A stretch of DNA of 64,000 nt, from assembly GCA_017643925.1 (NCBI GenBank), contig JAEPML010000020.1:1-64000 (forward strand), read 5' to 3'. The notes beneath the pieces are model-generated. The model had not been told where the DNA came from. It did not search any database and was given only the letters and a program-made list of their open reading frames with translations. A program made the translations under genes and the position numbers. This document shows positions 25,900 through 34,139 of the stretch, piece after piece. Numbering within the stretch: position 1 is the stretch's first letter; each line of letters begins with the position of its first letter. This DNA is from Roseibium sp. Its GTDB lineage: Bacteria; Pseudomonadota; Alphaproteobacteria; Rhizobiales; Stappiaceae.

Positions 25900-26891
25900 A
25901 TGATTTGAAGCAGACACCCGTCACCGTACTCACGGGTTATCTTGGCGCAGGCAAAACCACGTTGCTCAATCGCATTCTCACCGAAAATCACGGCAAACGA
26001 TATGCGGTGATTGTGAATGAGTTTGGTGAAATCGGGATCGACAATGATCTCGTCGTGGATTCAGACGAAGAAATCTTTGAAATGAACAACGGCTGCATTT
26101 GTTGCACCGTGCGTGGCGATCTCATTCGCATCATTGACGGGCTGATGAAACGCCAAGGCCACTTCGATGCCATCCTGATCGAGACCACGGGTCTCGCAGA
26201 CCCGGCTCCCGTGGCGCAGACATTCTTCATGGACGAAGACGTTCAGGCGAAAACGAAGCTTGATGCAATTGTGACCGTGGTCGATGCCAAACACTTGCTC
26301 GACGAGATCGACAGAGCCCATGAAGCGCAAGAGCAGCTGGCATTCGCCGATCTGGTTCTCCTGAACAAGATTGACCTCGTCGGCGAAGAAGACATTGCGC
26401 AGGTGGAGGCGCGCATACGCGCAATCAATCCGACAGCGAAGATCATCCGCAGTGAACGATGCCATGTCGCGCTGAAGGACGTTCTCGGTCGCGATGCGTT
26501 CAGCCTTGATCGTGTGCTTGAGATTGAACCGGAGTTCCTTAAGCACGGCCACCATCACCATCACCATCACGACGATCATGTGACCAGCTTCTCGCTCCTG
26601 AGCGACACGCCGCTCGATCCGCAGCGTTTCTTTCCGTGGATCCAGTCGGTCGCCCAGACCTTTGGCCCCGACATGTTGCGCATGAAGGGAATCATTGCCT
26701 TCGAAGACGATGATGATCGCTTTGTAATGCAGGGTGTCCACATGTTGCTGGAAGGAAATCATCAACGCCCCTGGTCGCCGGAGGAGCCGCGGACAACCCG
26801 AATGGTCTTCATTGGGCGGGACCTCCCGCGCAACACCATTGAAGAGGGTTTCAGGCAGTGTTTCGCCATGCCGGAAATGGCAGGAGCATGA
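25896..26891 (+). CDS. COG0523 GTPase (CobW/ZigA-like metallochaperone) 2
   Basis: 331 residues, a paralogue of the preceding gene. Walker A GYLGAGKT (14-21), CICC (67-70), LIETTGLADPAP and the guanine motif LLNKIDL are all intact. A run of seven histidines (HGHHHHHHHDDH) links the GTPase to the C-terminal domain and is likely a zinc-binding stretch. This one is closer to the standard COG0523 size. Both GTPases plus the following small gene are translationally coupled by ATGA overlaps. Confidence 0.92.
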   Translation: MNDLKQTPVTVLTGYLGAGKTTLLNRILTENHGKRYAVIVNEFGEIGIDNDLVVDSDEEIFEMNNGCICCTVRGDLIRIIDGLMKRQGHFDAILIETTGLADPAPVAQTFFMDEDVQAKTKLDAIVTVVDAKHLLDEIDRAHEAQEQLAFADLVLLNKIDLVGEEDIAQVEARIRAINPTAKIIRSERCHVALKDVLGRDAFSLDRVLEIEPEFLKHGHHHHHHHDDHVTSFSLLSDTPLDPQRFFPWIQSVAQTFGPDMLRMKGIIAFEDDDDRFVMQGVHMLLEGNHQRPWSPEEPRTTRMVFIGRDLPRNTIEEGFRQCFAMPEMAGA

Positions 26892-27172
26892 CCGGATTCA
26901 ACAATCCTCTTGCCCCGAAATTCACCCGTTTGAAGTCAAAGTCGACGGAGATAAAGAGCTGGGTAAGGGAGCAGATGGCGTTGCAGGAGGATTGCCCGGT
27001 CACCGTGGCCGAACTGGCTTGCCGCGACGATGGCTGTCCGGACATCGAAACCGTTATTGGTGTTCTTGAACCTGAAAAACCGATCGTAACGCTCCGGGTG
27101 CATACGCACATGAATGAAGTGACAAAAGAGGCTGTTGCAGAGGCGGTGCAAACGCTTTCACAGTCACAGTGA
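26888..27172 (+). CDS. Small conserved-looking protein linked to COG0523 genes
   Basis: 94 residues from an ATG that overlaps the previous stop (ATGA) with AGGAG upstream. The core VTVAELACRDDGCPDIETVIGV has a C-x4-C pair, and the C-terminal half is IVTLRVHTHMNEVTKEAVAEAV. I do not assign a function; similar short proteins are, as I recall, common next to CobW-type genes. The two cysteines and the coupling to metallochaperones make a metal-related role plausible (inference). Confidence 0.7.
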   Translation: MTGFNNPLAPKFTRLKSKSTEIKSWVREQMALQEDCPVTVAELACRDDGCPDIETVIGVLEPEKPIVTLRVHTHMNEVTKEAVAEAVQTLSQSQ

Positions 27173-27257
27173 CCATGCGTGGTTCTACTGCAGTTAGCGT
27201 TCCTCTTTGCAAGTGCGTCGAAGGCCAGACACCAAAACCTCTGGAACACAATCCGTG

Positions 27258-27282
27258 CCAACACGCAGGACTTGCGTGTTGG
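27258..27282 (+). terminator. Hairpin after the COG0523 operon
   Basis: CCAACACGCA and its exact complement around a GGACT loop, about 85 bases after the small gene. The T run after it is weak, so it may be a terminator or a 3' stabiliser. Nothing else was recognised in the 280-base gap 27173-27451 apart from the operator below. Confidence 0.5.
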
Positions 27283-27418
27283 TGACCTGAGTTTTCGTCG
27301 GAATGGCAGGCCATGACCGAGGCCCGCGTTGGGGACATCTCAGCGCTATCGAGTTGCCAGTTTCCAGCCTTTGATGAGCCCCGTTCCTGACTGGCTTGAG
27401 ATCGCGGATTTTTTGTGT

Positions 27419-27440
27419 CATTCTATCATTCGATAGAATG
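27419..27440. promoter_or_regulatory. Perfect inverted repeat, SmtB-type operator candidate
   Basis: CATTCTATC and GATAGAATG are exact 9-base arms around ATTC, centred 22 bases before the GTG of the ArsR/SmtB gene. This is the position expected for autorepression. Confidence 0.72.
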
Positions 27441-27451
27441 GAAAAATAAAA

Positions 27452-27817
27452 GTGGCCCCATTGACTGATCTGCCTGACTGCTCCCCCGATGCACATACGC
27501 AGCGTGAGAGCACCACCTTGCCACCACGGGCAAACATTGAAGCTGCAGCAATGATGCTGCGGGCCGCCGGTGATCCGGCGCGTTTGCGTATCCTGCTGTT
27601 GTTGGCAAACGGCGAAAGGTGTGTCACCGAACTTGCAGAAGCAGAAGACGAAAAGATCGCCACGGTCTCTGCGCGTTTGAAACAGCTACATGCTGCACGG
27701 CTGGTCAGCAAACGCCGGGAAGCAAAGCATATCTACTACACCCTTGCCGATGATCATGTTGTGCATCTCCTGCGCGACATACTGGATCATGCGGCAGAGG
27801 ACCCATCCCTTGTCTAG
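27452..27817 (+). CDS. ArsR/SmtB-family metal-responsive repressor
   Basis: 121 residues, GTG start. Winged HTH: LRAAGDPARLRILLLLANGERCVTELAEA, then the recognition helix around KIATVSARLKQLHAARLVSKRREAKHIYYTL. The C-terminal helix reads DDHVVHLLRDILDHAAE. Its Asp, His, His and Glu fall at the exact spacing of the alpha-5 zinc site of SmtB (D104, H106, H117, E120). The ERCV cysteine matches SmtB Cys61. It should release DNA when zinc (or a similar ion) is in excess. Its likely targets are itself and the His-rich gene 20 bases downstream. Confidence 0.88.
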   Translation: MAPLTDLPDCSPDAHTQRESTTLPPRANIEAAAMMLRAAGDPARLRILLLLANGERCVTELAEAEDEKIATVSARLKQLHAARLVSKRREAKHIYYTLADDHVVHLLRDILDHAAEDPSLV

Positions 27818-27836
27818 AACTGGAAGGAGATAAGTC

Positions 27837-28190
27837 GTGACGAACAACAACCCGCGAAACGGAGATCACAGCCACGTTCACGGCCCCAATTGTGGCCACA
27901 CCGCTGTGCGCCATGGTGATCACGTGGACTATCTTCACGACGGGCACTTGCATCACCAGGACGGGGACCGTGTCGAGGAACATGTAATTGAAGTTTCAGA
28001 CACCAACCCGGAGGGCTGCGCACCGGTGTCCGCGGGTGACCTTGGTCATGATCCTGAACATGTGCACGGGCCGGGCTGTGGGCACGAGGCCGTGCCACAT
28101 GGTGGTCACATCTGCTATCTCGTGAATGGCCGATTGCATCATCCCCATGATGGTCATTGTGATGATCATGGGCCGCTGGAAACGGCTTGA
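27837..28190 (+). CDS. His-rich metal-binding protein with internal duplication
   Basis: 117 residues, GTG start with GGAGAT upstream. No signal peptide, so cytoplasmic. The protein contains about 25 histidines and two copies of a roughly 35-residue unit: HVHGPNCGHTAVRHGDHVDYLHDGHLHH (about 13-40) and HVHGPGCGHEAVPHGGHICYLVNGRLHH (about 75-102). Each has one Cys in a GPxCGH motif. The composition suggests metal sequestration or buffering, like a metallothionein substitute. It follows an SmtB-type repressor in the same transcript. I know no defined biochemical function for it. Confidence 0.8.
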   Translation: MTNNNPRNGDHSHVHGPNCGHTAVRHGDHVDYLHDGHLHHQDGDRVEEHVIEVSDTNPEGCAPVSAGDLGHDPEHVHGPGCGHEAVPHGGHICYLVNGRLHHPHDGHCDDHGPLETA

Positions 28191-28215
28191 CGCAGGCCAC
28201 GAATTTCAAACCGAA

Positions 28216-28254
28216 AAACCCCACCCGCGTCACCTTGGTGAAGCGGGTGGGGTT
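28216..28254 (+). terminator. Terminator after the His-rich gene (usable from both sides)
   Basis: AAAACCCCACCCGC and GCGGGTGGGGTTTT are exact 14-base arms around an 11-base loop. A and T runs on both sides allow it to work for the + transcript and for tauC coming from the right. Confidence 0.88.
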
Positions 28255-28329
28255 TTGCATTCAGCCAGCCTGTCGTTCGGATTTGGAGACGTTGCCAACC
28301 AGCACGACCGGTTGAGCCCTGATCCTCTC

Positions 28330-29592
28330 CTACGAGTGTCCCTTCCAGGGCACGAGGATCCGCTCGGCGAACCGCATCAGGATGTCGATGCTGTAGCCGA
28401 CAATTCCGATCAGGATGATCCCCATGATGACGATATCCGTGAGCTGGAATTTCGAGGCTGCGATGATCATCATCCCGGCACCCTTCTGGGCAGCGACAAG
28501 TTCGGCCGCAACCACGGTTCCCCAACAAACCCCCATGGCAACACGGGCACCCGTGAAGATTTCCGGGAGCGAGTTGGGCACGATGACGTAACGCAGAACC
28601 TGTGACTTGGTCGCCCCGAGCGAATAGGCGGCATGAACCTTGGAAATGTTGACGCCTGAGACACCGGCCCGGGCTGCAATCGTCATGATCCAGAGCGCTG
28701 CGAGGAACAGAAGCACGATCTTGCCGGTTTCCCAGATGCCGAACCAGATGATGACCAGCGGGATCAGCGCCAGTGGCGGGACCGGGCGCATGAATTCAAC
28801 GATCGGATCAAACCAGCCGCGTACCCAGTTCGACAGACCCATGGCATAGCCAAGCGGGATGCCGATCAGTGCACCCAGGAAGAAGCCCACGACCACGCGC
28901 ATCAGCGACCAGCCGAGATGTTCCCAGAGCGTGAAGTTCTGGTAGCCGGCAGATGCGATTTCGCTGAACCGCTTCACCACGGCTTCTGGAGACGGCATCC
29001 AGATCGGCTCCATCTGCAACCCCTTGGAAGGGTGGAAATAGAGCGATCCCTTTGGTGTCATGGTGACGTCACCATTTTCGACCGAGACCGTTTCTCCGGG
29101 CGCGATCGCCGTGCCGTTGACGGCGGTGACCTCGGCACCTTCGCCGTCATTGCGGGTGACCTTCACCAGAACGGACCGCCAGGCACCGACAGCCGCGGAA
29201 TCATGCTGTGCATGTCCGTCTTTCGCCTCGACCTCGGGCGCATCGACCTTCTTGCCGACCTCATGGACGCTGACGCGCACCTCTGCGGTGTCCGACTGAC
29301 CGGTCGCATCGGTGGCCGTGTAGGTGAAGCTCGTTTCGCCGACAAAGGGGCCGGGCATGTGGATGGGGACCCATTTGGACCCTGTGAAAGCTCCCCAGAT
29401 CAGGAAGATAACGATCACCGATATGACCGATGCGGCCCGATCCGGGCGAATGGCGCTTTCATCCCCGAAGGTCACCGTTTTCAGGCTGGTCAGGCTCTGT
29501 TTGGGACGGCTGAGCGTGCGCACGTAGTGGACGATCAGGTAGCCGATGAAAAAGAGGGCGGCGTAGAGGAGGAGAATGAATAGACCGGTCAT
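28330..29592 (-). CDS. tauC: Taurine-type ABC transporter permease with an inserted cadherin/VCBS-like domain
   Basis: 420 residues against about 250-280 for usual TauC/SsuC permeases. Two membrane helices (about 4-22 and 53-71) precede the insertion at about 82-192. The insertion contains ETSFTYTATDATGQSDTAEV and AVNGTAIAPGETVSVENG, the pattern of bacterial cadherin/VCBS-like repeats of surface adhesins. The permease core resumes at IWMPSPEAVVKRF and includes the EAA loop AAYSLGATKSQVLRYVIVP (about 321-339). The start overlaps the tauB stop by 4 bases. The binding protein, ATPase and neighbouring taurine genes support taurine or a related sulfonate as substrate. Confidence 0.88.
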   Translation of the reverse strand: MTGLFILLLYAALFFIGYLIVHYVRTLSRPKQSLTSLKTVTFGDESAIRPDRAASVISVIVIFLIWGAFTGSKWVPIHMPGPFVGETSFTYTATDATGQSDTAEVRVSVHEVGKKVDAPEVEAKDGHAQHDSAAVGAWRSVLVKVTRNDGEGAEVTAVNGTAIAPGETVSVENGDVTMTPKGSLYFHPSKGLQMEPIWMPSPEAVVKRFSEIASAGYQNFTLWEHLGWSLMRVVVGFFLGALIGIPLGYAMGLSNWVRGWFDPIVEFMRPVPPLALIPLVIIWFGIWETGKIVLLFLAALWIMTIAARAGVSGVNISKVHAAYSLGATKSQVLRYVIVPNSLPEIFTGARVAMGVCWGTVVAAELVAAQKGAGMMIIAASKFQLTDIVIMGIILIGIVGYSIDILMRFAERILVPWKGHS

Positions 29593-30395
29593 GCTGCAGT
29601 CTCCGACCGGCCCATGATTTCCTCTTCCATTTCCCAGATCATCGACAGGATTTCGTCCCGGGTTTCGGCAAAGCCTTCGCTTTTCTTCACGGCCCTGAGA
29701 TCCGCACCAACACCGCGTTCGGCAAAGGGCAACCGGTATTCCTTGTGGATCCGGCCAGGCCGCGGTGCCATGACCAATAGTCTTTCACCCAGTAGAAGAG
29801 CCTCTTCCACCGAGTGCGTGATCAGGATGACCGTCTTGCCCGTCTCCTTCCAGAGTTTGAGAACCAGACCCTGCATCTTTTCGCGGGTCAGGGCGTCAAG
29901 AGCGCCAAGTGGCTCGTCCATGAGGATGACATCGGGATCATTGGCAAGGCATCTGGCAAGGGCAACACGCTGCTGCATGCCGCCGGAAAGCTCGTAAACG
30001 GCCTTGTCCTTGAAATCCTGAAGTCCGACCGTCTCAAGCAGATGGTCAACGATCTGCATGCGCTCTTTCCTGGGCATGGATTTCATGCGCGGTCCGAACT
30101 CGACGTTCTGACTGACATTCATCCACTCAAAGAGCGCGCCTTTCTGGAACACCATGCCTCGTTCGGCACCGGGTCCGGTGACCACATGTCCATTCATGCG
30201 AACCTGACCACTGGTCGGGGCCAGAAAGCCTGCAACGATGTTCAAGAGGGTGGTCTTGCCGCATCCGGAAGGGCCAAGCACCGACATGATTTCGCCGACG
30301 CCGAGTTCAATGGATACATCTTTCAGGGCTTGAACGTGCGCTCCGGTCGGAAGGTCGAAACGCATGGAAATATTCTCGATATGAACGCCGTCCAT
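29589..30395 (-). CDS. tauB: Taurine-type ABC transporter ATP-binding protein
   Basis: 268 residues. Walker A GPSGCGKT (about 40-47), Q loop FQKGALFEWM, signature LSGGMQQR and Walker B VILMDEPLGALD, followed by ITHSVEEA. This is the nitrate/sulfonate/taurine (NitT/TauT) ATPase type. It lies 81 bases after tauA, beyond a hairpin, and overlaps tauC. Confidence 0.92.
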   Translation of the reverse strand: MDGVHIENISMRFDLPTGAHVQALKDVSIELGVGEIMSVLGPSGCGKTTLLNIVAGFLAPTSGQVRMNGHVVTGPGAERGMVFQKGALFEWMNVSQNVEFGPRMKSMPRKERMQIVDHLLETVGLQDFKDKAVYELSGGMQQRVALARCLANDPDVILMDEPLGALDALTREKMQGLVLKLWKETGKTVILITHSVEEALLLGERLLVMAPRPGRIHKEYRLPFAERGVGADLRAVKKSEGFAETRDEILSMIWEMEEEIMGRSETAA

Positions 30396-30430
30396 ATTAG
30401 GTCCCCTGCTGCCGGGAGATAAAGAAAAAC

Positions 30431-30457
30431 CGGGGTGACGCGGTAAGCGCCACCCCG
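30431..30457 (-). terminator. Attenuator hairpin between tauA and tauB
   Basis: CGGGGTGACGC and GCGCCACCCCG pair with one mismatch around GGTAA. On the minus strand GTTTTTCTTT follows, so this is a typical terminator 20 bases past tauA. Partial read-through would give more binding protein than membrane components. Confidence 0.78.
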
Positions 30458-30476
30458 AGCGTAGCAGGACTGGCGA

Positions 30477-31475
30477 TTATTGCGCAGCAGCAGTCAGCGG
30501 ACCTGCGTCCACCGTGGTCTCATAAGTTTCGAGTGCAGACGGAATGGAGCCTGCCTCCAGGAAGACATTGGCGACACCCAGCATGAAGGACTGAACGTTT
30601 CCGCCAAGCCACTTGTCACTCAGGGCTTCCTCGGTCGACGGGAAGGTGAAGGTGGCAAGGGAGGCTTCCGCATCGGCCGGATCCATACCGGCATCCTTGG
30701 CGATCACGGCCAGCATTTCAGCCTTGTCGCCGCCAGCGTTCCACTTGGCATTGGCGTCAGCGGTGACTTTCAGGAACTTGGCCATCATGTCCGGGTTTTC
30801 GGAGACGAAGTCAGCCGGGGCAGTGATGGCGTCGAACACGAGGATCCCGAGTTCTTCCTTCTCTGCACCAGTCAGCAGCACGTTGCCATGCTCTTTCATG
30901 CGGCGCAGAGCACCACCCCAACCGCAGACCATGTCGAGATTGCCCTGGGCAAAGGCGGCAGCACCGTCGGCCGGGGCCATGTCAACGATTTCCATCGTGG
31001 TGATGTCGACGTTGAAATGCTTCATTTGCTCAAGGAAGCCGAAATGTGCGGCCGTTCCGATCGGCACACCGACCTTCTTGCCTTCGAGTTCCTTGGCGTT
31101 GCCCTTCTCGATTTCCAGTGCTTCGGCGACCACGCAATTGTCGTTGTCGGAATAGCTCACGGCAACGTCTGTCAGTTTCAGGTCCTGACCGGCGGAGGTC
31201 GCAACCACGAATGGTGGCACGCCCTGGCTCACGGCAATCTGCACGTCGCCGGAAGCCATGGCCGCGGACATTGCCGTACCGGTGTCGAACGAAACCAATT
31301 TGACCGGCACGCCGAGTGCTTCGTCATACGGGCCCTTCACCTTGGCGTATTGGAACGGCATCGGCCATTCAAGGAAGTAAGCCACGGTCAGCTCGTCCTC
31401 GGCGGCGGCCATCTGAACGCTGCCGAGCAGGGTCATGGCGGCCAATGCGCTGCATATTTTTGATCTGGATGTCAT
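30477..31475 (-). CDS. tauA: Taurine-type ABC transporter substrate-binding protein
   Basis: 332 residues with a signal peptide (MTSRSKICSALAAMTLLGSVQMAAA, cut after 25). The mature protein starts EDELTVAYFLEWPMPFQYAK; the YFLEWPTP-like motif is typical of TauA in roseobacters. Further family segments are GDVQIAVSQGVPPFVVATSAG and GKKVGVPIGTAAHFGFL. It binds taurine or a close analogue in the periplasm. It is divergent from tauR, and two candidate TauR direct repeats lie about 140-170 bases upstream. Confidence 0.9.
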   Translation of the reverse strand: MTSRSKICSALAAMTLLGSVQMAAAEDELTVAYFLEWPMPFQYAKVKGPYDEALGVPVKLVSFDTGTAMSAAMASGDVQIAVSQGVPPFVVATSAGQDLKLTDVAVSYSDNDNCVVAEALEIEKGNAKELEGKKVGVPIGTAAHFGFLEQMKHFNVDITTMEIVDMAPADGAAAFAQGNLDMVCGWGGALRRMKEHGNVLLTGAEKEELGILVFDAITAPADFVSENPDMMAKFLKVTADANAKWNAGGDKAEMLAVIAKDAGMDPADAEASLATFTFPSTEEALSDKWLGGNVQSFMLGVANVFLEAGSIPSALETYETTVDAGPLTAAAQ

Positions 31476-31613
31476 CGAATGTATCCCACTGTTCCCTTGT
31501 TACTTTGCAGACCCGCAGGTTTTCCCGTCTGATGCCGTAGCGTTCGCGCGCCGACTTATCTGCAGGTGAAAATGCTTACGGCAGAAAGGCAGTGTGACAA
31601 TAGAAACGCCGCT

Positions 31614-31646
31614 CTGGACCTACAGCATTTCCGCATCTGGTCTTAT
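31614..31646 (+). promoter_or_regulatory. Candidate TauR site (direct repeat pair) near tauA
   Basis: CTGGACCTAC (31614-31623) and CTGGTCTTAT (31637-31646) are in the same orientation with starts 23 bases apart, about two helix turns. TauR of Rhodobacter capsulatus, a MocR regulator, binds direct repeats at the tpa promoter. Confidence 0.6.
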
Positions 31647-31927
31647 ACGCACTCGGGAATTTGGGCGCCTGGTATTAAATTGAGCAGGTATTGCTGAAAA
31701 AGCGGGCGAATTTTGACCTGTTGGTCTGGTCTTGGGGGATGCAAAATCCATGTAAACCTTTGTGTTTGCCGGAATGACAAAAGTGCGCTTCCGCGCCTCT
31801 GGCGGGGGCGCGCTACACGGGAAATCGAGCCGAATTGCGGGGATTGTGGTCTCCTTTCACAAGCTCTGGCCGCGCCAGGCATTTTTCGAATTTCACGGAT
31901 TGCCAAATCGCTCCGATGGGATAGCCT

Positions 31928-31959
31928 CTAGGTCCAGCCAGTTCAGAGGTTAAGTCCAG
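31928..31959 (-). promoter_or_regulatory. Candidate TauR site (direct repeat pair) at the tauR start
   Basis: Read on the minus strand, CTGGACTTAA (31959-31950) and CTGGACCTAG (31937-31928) are direct repeats 22 bases apart. They end 2 bases before the tauR ATG, so binding here would give autoregulation. Confidence 0.62.
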
Positions 31960-31961
31960 AT

Positions 31962-33428
31962 ATGGCAATTCCTGCCGAAACGTTCTTCATCAAGCCGGAC
32001 AATGAGACGACTCTGCAGCAGCAGATCCAGCGACTGGTCGTCGAGGCGATCCTGTCCGGCAGATGCCTGCCGGGTGAAAAGATGCCCTCCACGCGCAAGC
32101 TGGCCAAGCATCTCGGCATCGCACGTATCACGGTCACGATCGCCTATACGGAACTGGTCTCCAATGAATATCTGGAATCCCGGGGACGGTCCGGTTATTT
32201 CGTCGCCCAAACGGCGCCGAGCCGTCCAACATTCGATCTGCCGGATCAGGCCGACAGGTCCCAGGTCGACTGGTCCCGCACCATCGGACAGCGCTTTTCC
32301 GAGCACATCACGCTGGTCCGCCCGGAAAACTGGAGAGACTACAAGTATCCCTTTATCTACGGACAGTTTGATCCAAGACTGTTCGACCACCACAATTGGC
32401 GCAATTGTGCGTTGAAAGCAGTTGGGCGCAAGGATTTCGATACGCTTGCGACCGACTATTACGAGCGGGACGACCCGATGTTGGTCGAGTTCATCCTGCG
32501 CCAGATCCTGCCGCGACGGGGCATCAACGCCAAGCCGGAAGAAATCCTGATCACCATGGGCGCCCAGCATGCGCTCTGGATCACCGCCCAGATCCTGCTG
32601 ACCCAGCGGAGGACCGCGGTGATGGAAAACCCCTGTTATCCCGGGCTGCGCCAGATCCTCGCGCAAACACGATGCAACACCGTTTCGGTGGATGTTGACG
32701 GTTCCGGTCTGCCACCTGAAGACCTGCCGGAGGCGTTGGATGTGGTGTTCACGACACCAAGTCATCACTGCCCGACCAATGCCACCATGCCGTTCGACCG
32801 GCGCAAGCGTTTGCTGGAGCGGGCCGCGAGAGACGGTTTCATCATTGTCGAGGACGATTACGAATTCGAGATCTCGTTTCTGAAATCGCCGTCCCCGGCT
32901 CTCAAGTCGATCGATCCGACCGGGTCGGTGATCTATATCGGCTCCTTTTCCAAGTCGATGTTCCCCGGCCTGAGGCTCGGATACATCGTTGCATCCGAGC
33001 CTTTCATTCGCGAGGCGCGTGCCCTGCGTTCGCTTGTCCTTCGCCATCCTCCCGGGCTCATCCAGCGAACAGCTGCCTATTTCCTTTCACTCGGCCACTA
33101 TGACGCCCAGATAACGCGGATGGGCCGAACTTACCGCAAGCGCCGGTCGACCATGGAATACAGCATGAAGGAACACGGCCTGTTTCAGTCCGAACAGGAC
33201 ACGTTTGGCGGGTCTTCCTTCTGGATGCGGGCGCCGGATGGCGTCGACAGTTCCGAACTCGCCATGCGCCTGCGCAAGCATGGTGTGTTGATCGAACCGG
33301 GCCGGGCGTTCTTCGCAAGCCACCAGGAACAGCCCGGGTTCTACCGCTTGGCTTACTCGTCAATCGCGGCTGCCCGCATACCCGGTGGAATCTCCTTGTT
33401 GGCGCAGGAATTGGGCAAAGCCGGCTAA
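31962..33428 (+). CDS. tauR: MocR/GntR-type regulator TauR
   Basis: 488 residues. The N-terminal GntR winged HTH (about 12-75, GRCLPGEKMPSTRKLAKHLGIARITVTIAYTEL) is fused to a fold-type I aminotransferase-like domain with TPSHHCPTNATMP and the PLP lysine in IYIGSFSKSMFPGLRLGYI. MocR proteins use PLP to sense ligand amines. TauR of R. capsulatus activates tpa and xsc in response to taurine, and this gene sits in the same neighbourhood, divergent from tauABC. Confidence 0.9.
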   Translation: MAIPAETFFIKPDNETTLQQQIQRLVVEAILSGRCLPGEKMPSTRKLAKHLGIARITVTIAYTELVSNEYLESRGRSGYFVAQTAPSRPTFDLPDQADRSQVDWSRTIGQRFSEHITLVRPENWRDYKYPFIYGQFDPRLFDHHNWRNCALKAVGRKDFDTLATDYYERDDPMLVEFILRQILPRRGINAKPEEILITMGAQHALWITAQILLTQRRTAVMENPCYPGLRQILAQTRCNTVSVDVDGSGLPPEDLPEALDVVFTTPSHHCPTNATMPFDRRKRLLERAARDGFIIVEDDYEFEISFLKSPSPALKSIDPTGSVIYIGSFSKSMFPGLRLGYIVASEPFIREARALRSLVLRHPPGLIQRTAAYFLSLGHYDAQITRMGRTYRKRRSTMEYSMKEHGLFQSEQDTFGGSSFWMRAPDGVDSSELAMRLRKHGVLIEPGRAFFASHQEQPGFYRLAYSSIAAARIPGGISLLAQELGKAG

Positions 33429-33532
33429 GCCCGGATCGTCTGCTTGGCTGACGTTTTGGAAGGCATTTCGCGGGCCGGCTTGGCTTCGTGAGATTTTCGT
33501 TGATTTTTTCATTTTTCTGCATGAAATTATCG

Positions 33533-33545
33533 GTGAAATTTTCAC
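33533..33545. promoter_or_regulatory. Palindrome before the XRE-cupin gene
   Basis: GTGAAATTTTCAC (inverted arms GTGAAA/TTTCAC) ends 12 bases before the ATG. A second TTTCA/TGAAA pair lies at 33507-33526. A similar TTTTCACGAG and TTTCA-N8-TGAAA arrangement occurs at 40807-40858, upstream of the divergent flavoprotein gene, so both may bind the XRE-cupin protein (inference). Confidence 0.5.
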
Positions 33546-33557
33546 GAGCGGATCGCA

Positions 33558-34115
33558 ATGGCTGAAACTGGCAGTTTGGGTGAGGACCTTAGGGCTCTCA
33601 GAATCACCCGGAAAATGACCCTTGAAGAGCTGGCTCAGCGGCTCGGCCGATCTGTTGGCTGGCTGTCTCAGGTTGAACGCGACATTTCCGTGCCGCGCAT
33701 GTCGGATCTCAAACAGATTGCCGATATCTTCGGTGTTCAGTTGTCGCTCTTTTTCGGCAGCACGGATGCGCCGGAGAACGAACAGGGCCGGATTGTGCGC
33801 GCCGGGTCCAGGCGGGTGATCGGAGAGCGGGACAGGGGCCTGGTCGAAACCCTGATTTCTCCTGACCTGACCGACAGTTTCGAAATGATCCATTCGACAT
33901 TCCAGCCCGGTTCGCGCCGAACGGACCCGATTTCGCGTCCGACGCAGGAAGTCGCCTATCTGGTGTCCGGCAAACTCGATGTCTGGCTGGACGACGAAAA
34001 ATTCACGATCGAAGCGGGCGACAGTTTCCGCATTCGCGAATCCTCCTATCGCTGGGAAAATCCCTACTCGGAGCCGGCCGTAGCCGTCTGGGTGATTTCC
34101 CCGCCTGTTTACTGA
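33558..34115 (+). CDS. XRE-family regulator with C-terminal cupin domain
   Basis: 185 residues. HTH_3 domain about 9-65 (MTLEELAQRLGRSVGWLSQVERDISVPRMSDLKQIADIFGV), then a cupin_2 barrel about 105-183 (RPTQEVAYLVSGKLDVWLDD, IEAGDSFRIRESSYRWENP). This architecture is common in regulators of amine, polyamine and amino-acid catabolic genes (PuuR-type), where the cupin senses a ligand. It is 24 bases upstream of the DMGDH-like gene and probably controls it together with the MttB-family gene. Confidence 0.88.
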   Translation: MAETGSLGEDLRALRITRKMTLEELAQRLGRSVGWLSQVERDISVPRMSDLKQIADIFGVQLSLFFGSTDAPENEQGRIVRAGSRRVIGERDRGLVETLISPDLTDSFEMIHSTFQPGSRRTDPISRPTQEVAYLVSGKLDVWLDDEKFTIEAGDSFRIRESSYRWENPYSEPAVAVWVISPPVY

Positions 34116-34139
34116 CAGCTCTTATAAAAGGTCATTGGA

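Larger units (their letters stand above)
31476..31961. other. tauA-tauR intergenic region
   Basis: 486 bases between divergent genes, with no credible protein gene. It contains several CTGG(A/T)CYTAN-like decamers, described separately as TauR sites. Two further weaker decamers are CTGGTATTAA at 31669 and CTGGTCTTGG at 31726. A stretch GTTTGCCGGAATGACAAAAG near 31768 resembles fragments of dispersed intergenic repeats. Confidence 0.5.

Noticed and set aside
31643..31906. Small protein gene in the tauA-tauR gap
   Set aside because: No ribosome site or recognisable domain, and it spans candidate TauR decamers and repeat-like sequence.
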